NCBI RefSeq assembly: GCF_000331735.1
Contig: NC_020126.1
Coordinates: 1,054,001 to 1,118,000 of the forward strand
Origin: Myxococcus stipitatus DSM 14675
GTDB taxonomy: Bacteria > Myxococcota > Myxococcia > Myxococcales > Myxococcaceae
Length of the DNA stretch: 64,000 bases
Direction: 5' to 3'
Under the pieces are notes generated by a model, which was not told the DNA's origin, made no database searches, and saw only the letters and a list, made by a program, of their open reading frames with translations. The position numbers and the translations under genes are program-made. Of the stretch, positions 26,402-33,941 are shown in pieces. Numbering within the stretch: the first letter of the stretch is position 1; the number at the start of each line of letters is the position of its first letter.

Positions 26402-26947
26402 TCAGGCGTCGGAGGAGCGCGTGCTCTCCTCGCGTCCGCTCTTGCCTCGGGTGCCGCCGGGGCGCATGCCGCCGTTGAGGTGGCTCTCCAGGAACCACAG
26501 GTCCAGCTCCACGTCGCCCAGGACCTGGGTGAGCAGGTCCACGGTGATGGGCTCGTCCAGCTCGTCGCAGCGCTGGATGCCGCTGCGCAGGGAGGCCGCG
26601 TAGCGCGTGACGCGGTCCACCAGGGCCTTCAGGTGGTCCTCGCTCTCGACGGCCTTGAGGTCGTACTCGGGCAGCTCGCTGTTCTTGGCGGCCAGGCGGA
26701 TGGTGCCCTCGGCGTAGCCGCCCAGGGTGCCGGCGCGCTCGGCGAACTCGTCGGCCTGCTTGCGCGCGTGCTTGGCCAGGTCGTCGAAGAGCAGGTGGCG
26801 GCTGTAGAAGTGGGTGCCCCGGATGTTCCAGTGCGCTTGCTTGATTTGCCAGTGCAGGTCGATGGCGTCGGCCAGCAAGGTGTTGAGCAGCTCGATGATT
26901 TCCTCGCGCGTCTGACTGGGGACATTCACATGGCTGGGAAAGTTCAT
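26402..26947 (-). CDS. dps: Dps-family ferritin-like DNA protection protein
   Basis: The 181-residue protein is a Dps four-helix ferritin. The first helices carry the ferroxidase ligands in LHWQIKQAHWNIRGTHFYSRHLLFDDLAKHARKQADEFAERAGTLGG, with the conserved His, His, Asp and Glu of the inter-subunit iron site. Dps dodecamers oxidise and store iron with hydrogen peroxide and often bind DNA during starvation. The N-terminus is short and not basic; the Lys/Arg-containing C-terminal tail (GGMRPGGTRGKSGR) could help DNA contact. The start at 26947 follows GGAGGGAG in the coding direction; frame remains open upstream without support. It continues the oxidative-stress flavour of the SelO, GST and SDR genes. 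Confidence 0.92.
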   Translation of the reverse strand: MNFPSHVNVPSQTREEIIELLNTLLADAIDLHWQIKQAHWNIRGTHFYSRHLLFDDLAKHARKQADEFAERAGTLGGYAEGTIRLAAKNSELPEYDLKAVESEDHLKALVDRVTRYAASLRSGIQRCDELDEPITVDLLTQVLGDVELDLWFLESHLNGGMRPGGTRGKSGREESTRSSDA

Positions 26948-27192
26948 GGTTCCGCGCTCCCTCCGAGAAGGCTTTCCGGAGGGTGGGGATGGATTCCCCC
27001 GGGCGCCATGCGCCGGCATCACGCCCGAGGGGCGGCCTGACGGGCAGGCGGCTCCCCCCGCGTCGCGTGGCACCCCGCCGAGGCGTGGAAGCGGGCAAAC
27101 CCGGGGATTCACACAAGAAGGTGGAAGGGGCGTCATCTCGCTCGGACGACAGGGTGCTTCTCCCCGAGGGTGTCTGGGGGCAGACTCCTGGG

Positions 27193-28284
27193 GTGTCCCG
27201 GCGCTCTTCGTGGATGGTCGCGGTCCTGGTCTCCGTGCTCTTGCACGGGGCGCTGTTCTTCGCGCTGTCCCGGATGCACGTGGAGGCGCCCGCGCGGCCG
27301 ACCTCCTCCATCACCGAGCTGGAGCTGGTCTACCTGCGGCCCCCGCCTCAGGCGGTGAAGCCTCCCGCGCCGGAGCCCGATGATGCGCGCCCGTCCGCGC
27401 CCAGCCGGACGGCTCCCACGCGAAAGCCGGAGCGCCCGCCCTCCGAGGTGGCTCAGGCGCCGGAGACCCCCGCGCCCGCGAAGCCCTCGGAGCTGGCGCA
27501 AGGCCCGGCGGGAGATGGAGCGGCGCCCGAGGGGCGGGCTTCACCGGATGCGCCGCGCGCGACGGAGGCGCCGAAGCTCTCGCTGATGCCCAAGGGGCTG
27601 TGGGGCAGCGGTGAGCCCACGGGCAAGCCCTTCCAGTCGGGGCGCACGCTGCGAAACGACGGGACGGCGCCGGATGCTCGCGAGGTGGCCAGGCAGCAGG
27701 CGGCGGAGGCGAAGGAGAAGGTGGACGGGTGGGCGTCGGACGCGCTGGCCACGGCGCGCGCGGAGAGCGGCGCGGTGCATCCGTACTTCTCGTCGCTCCG
27801 GGACCGCTTCGCCAAGAAGCTGGTGAACCCGCCGTCGCCGGACTTGAACGTGCTGGGCTCCCGCGTGAAGCGCGAGCAGGTGGACGCCATCAAGCGCTTT
27901 GGTGAGACGGGCACTCCCTTCATCGCGGAGAAGCGAGACCGTCGGCTGGAGCAGCGCAACCGCATGCAGGCCGCGGTGGAGGCGGGGCGCGCGGCGAACA
28001 TGTTCATGATGGACGTCACCGCGCCGGTGCTCGCGCTCGCCACGGTGCTGGAGGTGCGTCAGGCGCGCGACGGCACGCTCCTGGACCTCAAGGTGCTGGA
28101 GGGCTCGGGAGACCCGAAGTTCGACGAGTGGGCCGTGACACACCTGCGCGACGCGCTGGCGAGCGCCGACCCGCCGCCGGAGTCGGGCCGGGGCTTGCGC
28201 GACGACGGCCTGCGCAGCCGGTGGCGCCTGGAGGAGTACCTGGGCAACCCGCGCGTGAAGGTCGTCCTCATCGGCGTGTACTGA
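27193..28284 (+). CDS. TonB-like energy-transducer family protein
   Basis: The product (about 363 residues from a GTG at 27193) has a short basic N-terminus, one membrane helix (WMVAVLVSVLLHGALFFAL) and a long Pro/Ala/Glu-rich spacer of about 150 residues. The C-terminal domain contains VTAPVLALATVLEVRQARDGTLLDLKVLEGSGDPKFDEWAVTHLRDAL. This resembles TonB/TolA-type C-terminal domains, which span the periplasm and contact outer-membrane receptors. No exbB/exbD is adjacent. The exact start is uncertain: the same frame is open back to 26983, and an ATG at 27214 is also possible. The 3' end forms an inverted repeat with the end of the convergent rhodanese gene. Confidence 0.78.
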   Translation: MSRRSSWMVAVLVSVLLHGALFFALSRMHVEAPARPTSSITELELVYLRPPPQAVKPPAPEPDDARPSAPSRTAPTRKPERPPSEVAQAPETPAPAKPSELAQGPAGDGAAPEGRASPDAPRATEAPKLSLMPKGLWGSGEPTGKPFQSGRTLRNDGTAPDAREVARQQAAEAKEKVDGWASDALATARAESGAVHPYFSSLRDRFAKKLVNPPSPDLNVLGSRVKREQVDAIKRFGETGTPFIAEKRDRRLEQRNRMQAAVEAGRAANMFMMDVTAPVLALATVLEVRQARDGTLLDLKVLEGSGDPKFDEWAVTHLRDALASADPPPESGRGLRDDGLRSRWRLEEYLGNPRVKVVLIGVY

Positions 28285-28300
28285 GCGCGGCCGGGCTCAG
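28281..28300. terminator. Short inverted repeat containing both convergent stop codons
   Basis: CTGAGC (28281-28286) pairs with GCTCAG (28295-28300) around an eight-base GC-rich loop. The TGA of the TonB-like gene lies in one arm and the complement of the rhodanese gene stop lies in the other. It is short, so terminator function is tentative. Confidence 0.35.
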
Positions 28301-28752
28301 CGCGTCGGACGTTCGGGGTACACGGCCTGGCCTTGGGGCGCCGTGCCCTGGGTGGGGTGGCCCTCCTTCACCCAGTACTCGATTCCGCCGATGAGCTCCT
28401 TCACGCGGAAGCCCAGCGCGGCCAGCCGCGCGGCGGCCTTGGTGGAGCCGTTGCAGCCGGGGCTCCAGCAGTAGGTGATGAGGACGTCCTGCTTGTCCAG
28501 GTGCGCCGTCGAGCTCTCGGAAATGGTCCGCGCGGGCAGGCTCAGGGCGCCGGGGATGTGGCGCTCCGCGTAGGCCTCCGGCGAGCGGACATCCACGACG
28601 ACGATGCCGGGCTTGCCGCGTTCGAGGTCCAGGTGGAGGTCCGCGGAGTCCGTCTCCACGGAGAGCTTCGCCAGGAAGTGGCGGCGGGCCTCCTCGGGCG
28701 GCGCAGCGGGAGTCTCGAGGACGAAGGAGAAGGGCGTGCTGGCGGGGGGCAT
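28297..28752 (-). CDS. Rhodanese-like sulfurtransferase
   Basis: The 151-residue single-domain rhodanese has the usual VVVDVRSPEAYAERHIPGALSLP start of the fold and an active-site loop at C100-N-G-S-T-K. Cys100 would carry the persulfide, and Cys95 lies five residues before it. Similar small rhodaneses move sulfane sulfur between carriers. About 45 residues precede the fold and contain ARRHFLAKLSVETDSADLH, a stretch seen ahead of some stand-alone bacterial rhodaneses. It is divergent from the MocR regulator gene across 143 bases, so it may be a target of that regulator. Confidence 0.9.
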   Translation of the reverse strand: MPPASTPFSFVLETPAAPPEEARRHFLAKLSVETDSADLHLDLERGKPGIVVVDVRSPEAYAERHIPGALSLPARTISESSTAHLDKQDVLITYCWSPGCNGSTKAAARLAALGFRVKELIGGIEYWVKEGHPTQGTAPQGQAVYPERPTR

Positions 28753-28799
28753 GGCGTGACTCCGTGAGGGCTGACGTGGCCAGGACAGTGCGCCAGGAA

Positions 28800-28842
28800 T
28801 GGTCCAGGTGACAGCACCATTTTGGAGCAGGAGACTGGACCA
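28800..28842. promoter_or_regulatory. Candidate MocR binding region in the divergent promoter
   Basis: TGGTCCA (28800-28806) and its reverse complement TGGACCA (28836-28842) lie 36 bases apart, centre to centre, between the rhodanese and MocR genes. On the minus strand the second copy extends to AAAGTGGTCCA, which resembles sites I recall for PdxR-type MocR regulators. The assignment is by sequence and position only. Confidence 0.45.
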
Positions 28843-28895
28843 CTTTCACCGGGGCCTGGGTTGTCGTGGGGCGGTGCCACGGCTACAGGGTGTGC

Positions 28896-30416
28896 ATGCC
28901 GAAGCGCTCCGCGGGCGTGTCCTTGCCCTTCCTGTCGTTGGACCCCGAGGCGGGAGAGGGGCCGCTCCACCGGCGGCTGTACGAGCGGCTCCGCGAGGCC
29001 ATCCTCTCGGGGACGCTCGCGCCGCGCAGTCGCCTGCCGTCCACTCGAAGGCTCTGCGCGGAGCTGGGGGTGTCCCGAGGCACGGTGGAGCTCGCCTTCT
29101 CGCAATTGGATGCGGAGGGCTTCCTGGAGCGGCGGGTGGGGGCGGGCAGCGTGGTGGCCTTGCCAGAGCATGCGCGGCGGCCTCGCACCGCGGCGGTCCG
29201 CGGTGGAGGTGCTTCGTCGCGAGCCGGGCTGTCCAAGCGGGGGAGGCAGCTGTCGCGTGAGGTGCTCCCGCCCGAGCCCAGCGACGTGCGGCCCTTCACG
29301 CCCTGCCTGCCCGCGCTGGAGCTCTTCCCCGTGAAGCCGTGGGCGCGTGCGATGGCCCGACAGGCGCGCTTGTTGGAGCCCGCGCGGATGACCGCGGGGG
29401 ACTCCGGGGGCCTGCGGGTCCTGCGGGAGGCCATCGCCGCGCACCTGGGCCCCTCGCGTGGGGTGCGCTGCGACTGGCGTCGCGTCCTCATCTTCTCCAG
29501 CACGCAGCAGGCGCTGGACCTCACCGCGCGGCTGCTCCTGGATGAAGGGGACGGGGTGTGGCTGGAGGAGCCCGGGTATCTCGGCGCCCGCGTGGCCTTC
29601 TCCTCGGCCGGCGCGCGGCTGCATCCCGTGCCGGTGGATGAGGACGGGCTGCGCGTGGACGTGGGGCTGGCGCGTGCGCCGGGGGCTCGGCTCGCCTATG
29701 TCACGCCCTCGCATCAGTACCCGCTGGGCGTGACGATGAGCCTGACGCGGAGGTTGGCCTTGCTGGAGCATGCGCGGGCCTCCGGCATGTGGCTGTTCGA
29801 GGACGACTACGACAGCGAGTTCCGCTACGTGACGCGGCCGCTCGCGGCGATGCAGGGCATGGACCTGGCGGGCCGGGTGCTCTACGCGGGGACCTTCAAC
29901 AAGGTGATGTTCCCCGCGCTGCGGCTGGCCTTCCTCGTCGTCCCGGAGCCGCTCGTGGACGCCTTCACCTCGGCGAGGGCCGCCACGGAGGGCCATGTCC
30001 CCCCGCTGCCCCAGGCCGCGCTGGCGGACTTCATGGAGGCGGGGCACTACGCGGCGCACCTGCGGCAGATGCGGCTGGTGTACGCGGAGCGGCGGGACGC
30101 GCTGCTGGATGCGCTCCATCGCGAGGGCGTCGACGCGCTTCAGCCAGGCCCCTCGGAGGCGGGCATGCACCTCACCGCGTTGCTGGCCCCGGGCGTCTCC
30201 GAGGAGGCCCTCATCGCCCGCGCGGACGAGCGGCGCCTGGGGGCTCGGCGCTTGTCTCCGCTCTACCTGGGGCGCAAGGCGGAGCAGGGCCTGTTGCTGG
30301 GGTTCTCGGGTGCGAGCCCCGCGGGACTGCGCGCGGCCGTGAAGACGCTGCGCGGACTGCTCCCGTCCCCACGGCGCCCGGCCTCGAGACTCAGCGCTTC
30401 TCGTCCTCGAGCATGA
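28896..30416 (+). CDS. MocR-family regulator (GntR HTH fused to aminotransferase-like domain)
   Basis: The 506-residue protein has a GntR winged helix (about residues 22-90: LYERLREAILSGTL, then STRRLCAELGVSRGTVELAFSQL). A linker follows, then a fold-type I PLP domain. The PLP-binding Lys336 sits in AGTFNKVMFP, preceded by the FEDDYDSEFRY stretch typical of MocR proteins. These regulators sense PLP or amino-acid/amine substrates. The start at 28896 removes ten upstream codons of the open frame and fits the HTH position. No pdxS/pdxT, GABA or taurine gene is nearby, so the effector is unknown. Its 3' end overlaps the convergent lipase gene by 26 bases. Confidence 0.9.
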   Translation: MPKRSAGVSLPFLSLDPEAGEGPLHRRLYERLREAILSGTLAPRSRLPSTRRLCAELGVSRGTVELAFSQLDAEGFLERRVGAGSVVALPEHARRPRTAAVRGGGASSRAGLSKRGRQLSREVLPPEPSDVRPFTPCLPALELFPVKPWARAMARQARLLEPARMTAGDSGGLRVLREAIAAHLGPSRGVRCDWRRVLIFSSTQQALDLTARLLLDEGDGVWLEEPGYLGARVAFSSAGARLHPVPVDEDGLRVDVGLARAPGARLAYVTPSHQYPLGVTMSLTRRLALLEHARASGMWLFEDDYDSEFRYVTRPLAAMQGMDLAGRVLYAGTFNKVMFPALRLAFLVVPEPLVDAFTSARAATEGHVPPLPQAALADFMEAGHYAAHLRQMRLVYAERRDALLDALHREGVDALQPGPSEAGMHLTALLAPGVSEEALIARADERRLGARRLSPLYLGRKAEQGLLLGFSGASPAGLRAAVKTLRGLLPSPRRPASRLSASRPRA

Positions 30417-31533
30417 AGTCCGTGATGCTCTTCCACATGGCCTCGAACTGGGGCCGACGGAAGCCGGAGCCGGAGATGAGCCAGTCCACGTGCGGAGGCT
30501 GGTGCGCGGGCTGGTCGAAGTGGCCGATGGCGTCCAGGTGGTCCGCGCGCACCGCCGCGAGCACGCGTCCGTAGACCTGGGAGCGCGTGGGCACGATGCC
30601 GTCACACGCGGTGGGGCCGGGCATCGCGCCATACGCTTGAATCAGCGCGGCCGACTGCGCGGGCGTGTGCGGCGGGAGCGCGGTCAGCGGCATCCGCTGC
30701 GTCTGTCCGTACACGAAGGCGTAGATGGTGTGCGTGAGCTGCGCGTAGGGGTCCAGTCCCGCCGACAGGCGCGTGCGCAGCGACGGCGGGCGGGCCTGCG
30801 TCACCACCGAGCCGTAGCGCACGCCGGGCCGGTCCACCGTGCTCGCGTTGAACAGGTCGATGCCCTCCGGCGTGAGCTGTGGAATCAGCGACGTGTCGTT
30901 GCCCACGTCGCTCAGGAACTTCGCCACCGCGTCGCGCCGCTCGGAGGAGAAGTCTCCCAGCAGCTGGTCATAGAGCTGGTCCAGCAGGGTCTGCTTCCAG
31001 CCGAGCTGGTCATCCACGCGAGCCATCAGGTGCCCGAAGCGGAACACCACGCGCAGCGGCAGCCGTCCGAAGCGCAGCACGTACACGGTGAACAGCGAGA
31101 GCAGCTTCAGGAGCCGCTGACCGAACAGCCCCAGGAAGAACGAGGCCAGCGGCGTGCCCGCATGCGGCGTGGACACCGTCACCACCGAGCGCACCCGCCG
31201 CGCGAAGGGCTCCAGCTCCAGTCCCTCCGCGAGCTGCGCCCCCGGGCTGACGAACAGCCGTGCGTCCAGTCCACCCGTCGAGTGCCCCACCAGATGGATG
31301 GGGCCGTCATCTCCGCCCGCCGTCTCCTGGACCGCCTTGAGCAGGTCCGCCGCCCGCGTCCGGATGGACGCCGTCGGATGCGACAGGACGATGACGACCT
31401 CCGACTCCCCCATTCCCCGTCGGGCCAGCTCCGCCTTCAGGTAGTCGAGCGCGTGTCCGAAGTAGACAAGCTCGCCCAGGTTGATGAACCCGAAAAACCC
31501 AGGGACGAGATAGATGTGGTGCTTCGCGGCCAT
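30391..31533 (-). CDS. Lipase-like alpha/beta-hydrolase
   Basis: The 380-residue protein resembles triacylglycerol-lipase-like alpha/beta-hydrolases. It opens with an oxyanion-type strand (IYLVPGFFGF), has the nucleophile elbow GHSTGG with Ser85, the VSTPHAGTPLASFF segment common to lipases, and a late His in AIGHFDQP. The middle has a long hydrophobic lid-like region (LGLFGQRLLKLLSLFTVYVLRFG). There is no signal peptide, so it may be intracellular or membrane associated. The ATG at 31533 follows GGAG and is preferred to one at 31545. It is transcribed away from the S46 peptidase gene. Confidence 0.85.
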   Translation of the reverse strand: MAAKHHIYLVPGFFGFINLGELVYFGHALDYLKAELARRGMGESEVVIVLSHPTASIRTRAADLLKAVQETAGGDDGPIHLVGHSTGGLDARLFVSPGAQLAEGLELEPFARRVRSVVTVSTPHAGTPLASFFLGLFGQRLLKLLSLFTVYVLRFGRLPLRVVFRFGHLMARVDDQLGWKQTLLDQLYDQLLGDFSSERRDAVAKFLSDVGNDTSLIPQLTPEGIDLFNASTVDRPGVRYGSVVTQARPPSLRTRLSAGLDPYAQLTHTIYAFVYGQTQRMPLTALPPHTPAQSAALIQAYGAMPGPTACDGIVPTRSQVYGRVLAAVRADHLDAIGHFDQPAHQPPHVDWLISGSGFRRPQFEAMWKSITDFMLEDEKR

Positions 31534-31640
31534 TGTCTCCACCATACCTGACGCGCCGCGTGAGTCCCCTCGGGAATGCTCTCGCCGAGTACACGTTGAC
31601 CGGCGCTGTTCTCAACCGCCTTCCAGAAGGACGAACATTC

Positions 31641-33719
31641 GTGGACCGTGCATTGCTCGCACTCGGCTTGCTCATGGCCCTCCCCGCGGTCGCGGACGAG
31701 GGCATGTGGACCTATGACGCTTTCCCCGTGGAGGCGGTGAGCAAGGCGCATGGCTTCACGCCCACGCAGGCGTGGTTGGACAAGGTCCGGCTGGGCTCGG
31801 TGCGGCTCGCGGGGGGCTGCTCGGCCAGCTTCGTGTCGCCCGAGGGACTGGTGATGACGAATCACCACTGCATCCGCGGATGTATCGAGGACCTGTCCTC
31901 GCCCAAGGAGGACCTGCTGGCGAAGGGCTTCCTCGCCCGGACCCCCGCGCAGGAGCGCCGCTGTCCCAAGGTGGAGGCCAACCAGCTGGTGAAGATGACG
32001 GACGTCACCGCGCGGATGAACACGGCGACGAAGGGGCTCACCGGCGCGGCCTTCAACACCGCGCTCAAGCGGGAGATGTCCGCGGTGGAGTCCGAGTGCA
32101 CCACCTCCACCGACGTGCGCTGTGACGTGGTGACGCTGTTCAACGGCGGCAAGTATCACCTCTACGAGTACCGCCGCTTCCAGGACGTGCGCCTGGTGTT
32201 CGCGCCGGAGTTCTCCATGGCCGCGTTCGGCGGGGACCCGGACAACTTCAACTTCCCGCGCTTCGGCTACGACGTGGCCTTCATGCGCGTGTGGAAGGAC
32301 GACGCGCCCGCGAAGAGCCCGGACTACCTGCCGTGGGCGAAGCAGGGCGCGAAGGAAGGCGACCTCGTGTTCGTCTCGGGCCACCCGGGCGGGACGGACC
32401 GCAAGGTGACGGTCGCGGAGCTGGAGTCCCATCGCGACGTGTACCTGCCGTACATGACGATGATGCTCTCCGAGACACGCGGCATGCTGAGGTCCTTCGC
32501 GGCCAGCTCCCCGGAGCGCTACCGCGTCACCCGCGCGAGGCTGCGCGCGGTGGAGAACGGGCTGAAGGCGCTGCGAGGCCGTCACCAGGCGCTGGCGGAC
32601 CCCGCGCTGTTCACGCGCAAGCGGCAGGAGGAGGCGGAGCTGCGCCAGCGCGTGGACGCCAACGCCGACCTGAGGGCGGCGACGGCGGGCGCGTGGGACG
32701 AGACGGCGAAGGCGCTGGATGAGTACCGCCGCCTGATGCCCGAGTACCGCATGAAGGAGGCCGGGGATGCGTTCTCCGGGGAGCTCTACGCCCTCGCGCG
32801 GCACCTGGTGCGCGCCGCCGAGGAGCTGCCCAAGCCCAACGCGGCGCGCCTGCGCGAGTACACCGATGCGCAGGTGCCGTCGCTGCGTCAGCAGCTGCTG
32901 CGCCCGGCGCCCATCGCCAAGGAGCTGGATGAGGCGCTGCTGGCGTTCGGCCTGGGCCGGCTGCGCGAGACGCTGGGCGCGGATGACCCGTTCGTGCGCG
33001 AGGTGCTGGGCACCGAGTCTCCCGAGGGCCTGGCCCGCGCGCTGGTGCGCGGCACGAAGCTGGGCGACGTGAAGGCGCGGCAGGTGCTGCTCGAGGGCGG
33101 CAAGGCGGCGGTGGAGGCGTCCAAGGACCCGATGGTGCTGTTCGCGCGCAAGGTGGACGCGCAGGCGCGCGCGGTGCGCAACCGCTACGAGGACACGGTG
33201 GAGGCGGTGCTCAAGCGCAACGGCGAGCGGCTCGCGAAGGCGCGCCTGGCGGTGTACGGCACCTCCGGCTATCCGGACGCGACCTTCACGCTGCGCCTCA
33301 ACGCGGGACAGGTGAAGGGCTGGGACGAGAATGGCCGTCCGGTGGCGGCGCTCACCACCTTCGGCGGCGCGTATGCGCGGCACACGGGCAAGGACCCCTT
33401 CAAGCTGCCGGACTCGTGGCTGAAGGCGCGGGGCAAGGTGCCGGACGCGACGCCGCTGGACGTGGCCACCACCAACGACATCATCGGCGGCAACTCCGGC
33501 TCGCCCCTGGTGGACCGGGACGGGCGCGTGGTGGGGCTCATCTTCGACGGCAACCTGCACTCGCTGGGCAGCCGCTATGCGTATGTCCCGGAGACCCACC
33601 GCGCCGTGGCCGTGCACGGGGATGGCCTCATCGCCGCCCTGGAGCATGTGTACGGTGCCGGACACGTCGTCCGCGAGCTGCGCGCCGCCAGCGAGGCCGC
33701 CGCCTCACCCGCGAAGTAG
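31641..33719 (+). CDS. S46 family dipeptidyl-peptidase
   Basis: The 692-residue secreted peptidase has a signal peptide (residues 1-18) and the S46 catalytic elements. These are His in TNHHC (residues 74-77), Asp near GGDPDNFNFPRFGYD, and the nucleophile Ser in NSGSPLVD. The nearby FDGN motif holds Gly at the position that, in DPP7/DPP11 enzymes, discriminates hydrophobic from acidic P1 residues; Gly suggests DPP7-like specificity. Such exopeptidases release dipeptides from extracellular protein, fitting a predatory or proteolytic bacterium. The GTG at 31641 follows AAGGACG and begins the signal peptide; upstream open frame to 31533 is divergent-promoter DNA. A hairpin follows the stop. Confidence 0.92.
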   Translation: MDRALLALGLLMALPAVADEGMWTYDAFPVEAVSKAHGFTPTQAWLDKVRLGSVRLAGGCSASFVSPEGLVMTNHHCIRGCIEDLSSPKEDLLAKGFLARTPAQERRCPKVEANQLVKMTDVTARMNTATKGLTGAAFNTALKREMSAVESECTTSTDVRCDVVTLFNGGKYHLYEYRRFQDVRLVFAPEFSMAAFGGDPDNFNFPRFGYDVAFMRVWKDDAPAKSPDYLPWAKQGAKEGDLVFVSGHPGGTDRKVTVAELESHRDVYLPYMTMMLSETRGMLRSFAASSPERYRVTRARLRAVENGLKALRGRHQALADPALFTRKRQEEAELRQRVDANADLRAATAGAWDETAKALDEYRRLMPEYRMKEAGDAFSGELYALARHLVRAAEELPKPNAARLREYTDAQVPSLRQQLLRPAPIAKELDEALLAFGLGRLRETLGADDPFVREVLGTESPEGLARALVRGTKLGDVKARQVLLEGGKAAVEASKDPMVLFARKVDAQARAVRNRYEDTVEAVLKRNGERLAKARLAVYGTSGYPDATFTLRLNAGQVKGWDENGRPVAALTTFGGAYARHTGKDPFKLPDSWLKARGKVPDATPLDVATTNDIIGGNSGSPLVDRDGRVVGLIFDGNLHSLGSRYAYVPETHRAVAVHGDGLIAALEHVYGAGHVVRELRAASEAAASPAK

Positions 33720-33731
33720 GGCCTCCGCAGC

Positions 33732-33765
33732 GGGGCCACCCAGGATGGACTCCGACGGTGGCCCC
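33732..33765 (+). terminator. Hairpin terminator after the S46 peptidase gene
   Basis: GGGGCCACC (33732-33740) pairs perfectly with GGTGGCCCC (33757-33765) around a 16-base loop, starting 13 bases after the stop. No T-tract follows. Confidence 0.5.
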
Positions 33766-33941
33766 GGCTTCCTCACCCTGTGAGAAGTCGATAGTGAGCG
33801 CGTGTGGGGGAGGTGCTGGTAGGTTGTGACCCTGCGGATTCCCGTGGGGACCGAGGACGAGGCAACGCGTCAGGTGACTGGCCAAGGCGTGTCAGGGGCT
33901 CCAGGATAGAATGCGGTTTCTGGAGTGAAGGCCGTCCTTTC

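Noticed and set aside
31533-31640. Upstream extension of the S46 peptidase to an ATG at 31533
   Set aside because: The GTG at 31641 has a ribosome-binding site and begins a proper signal peptide; the extension lies in the divergent promoter with the lipase gene.
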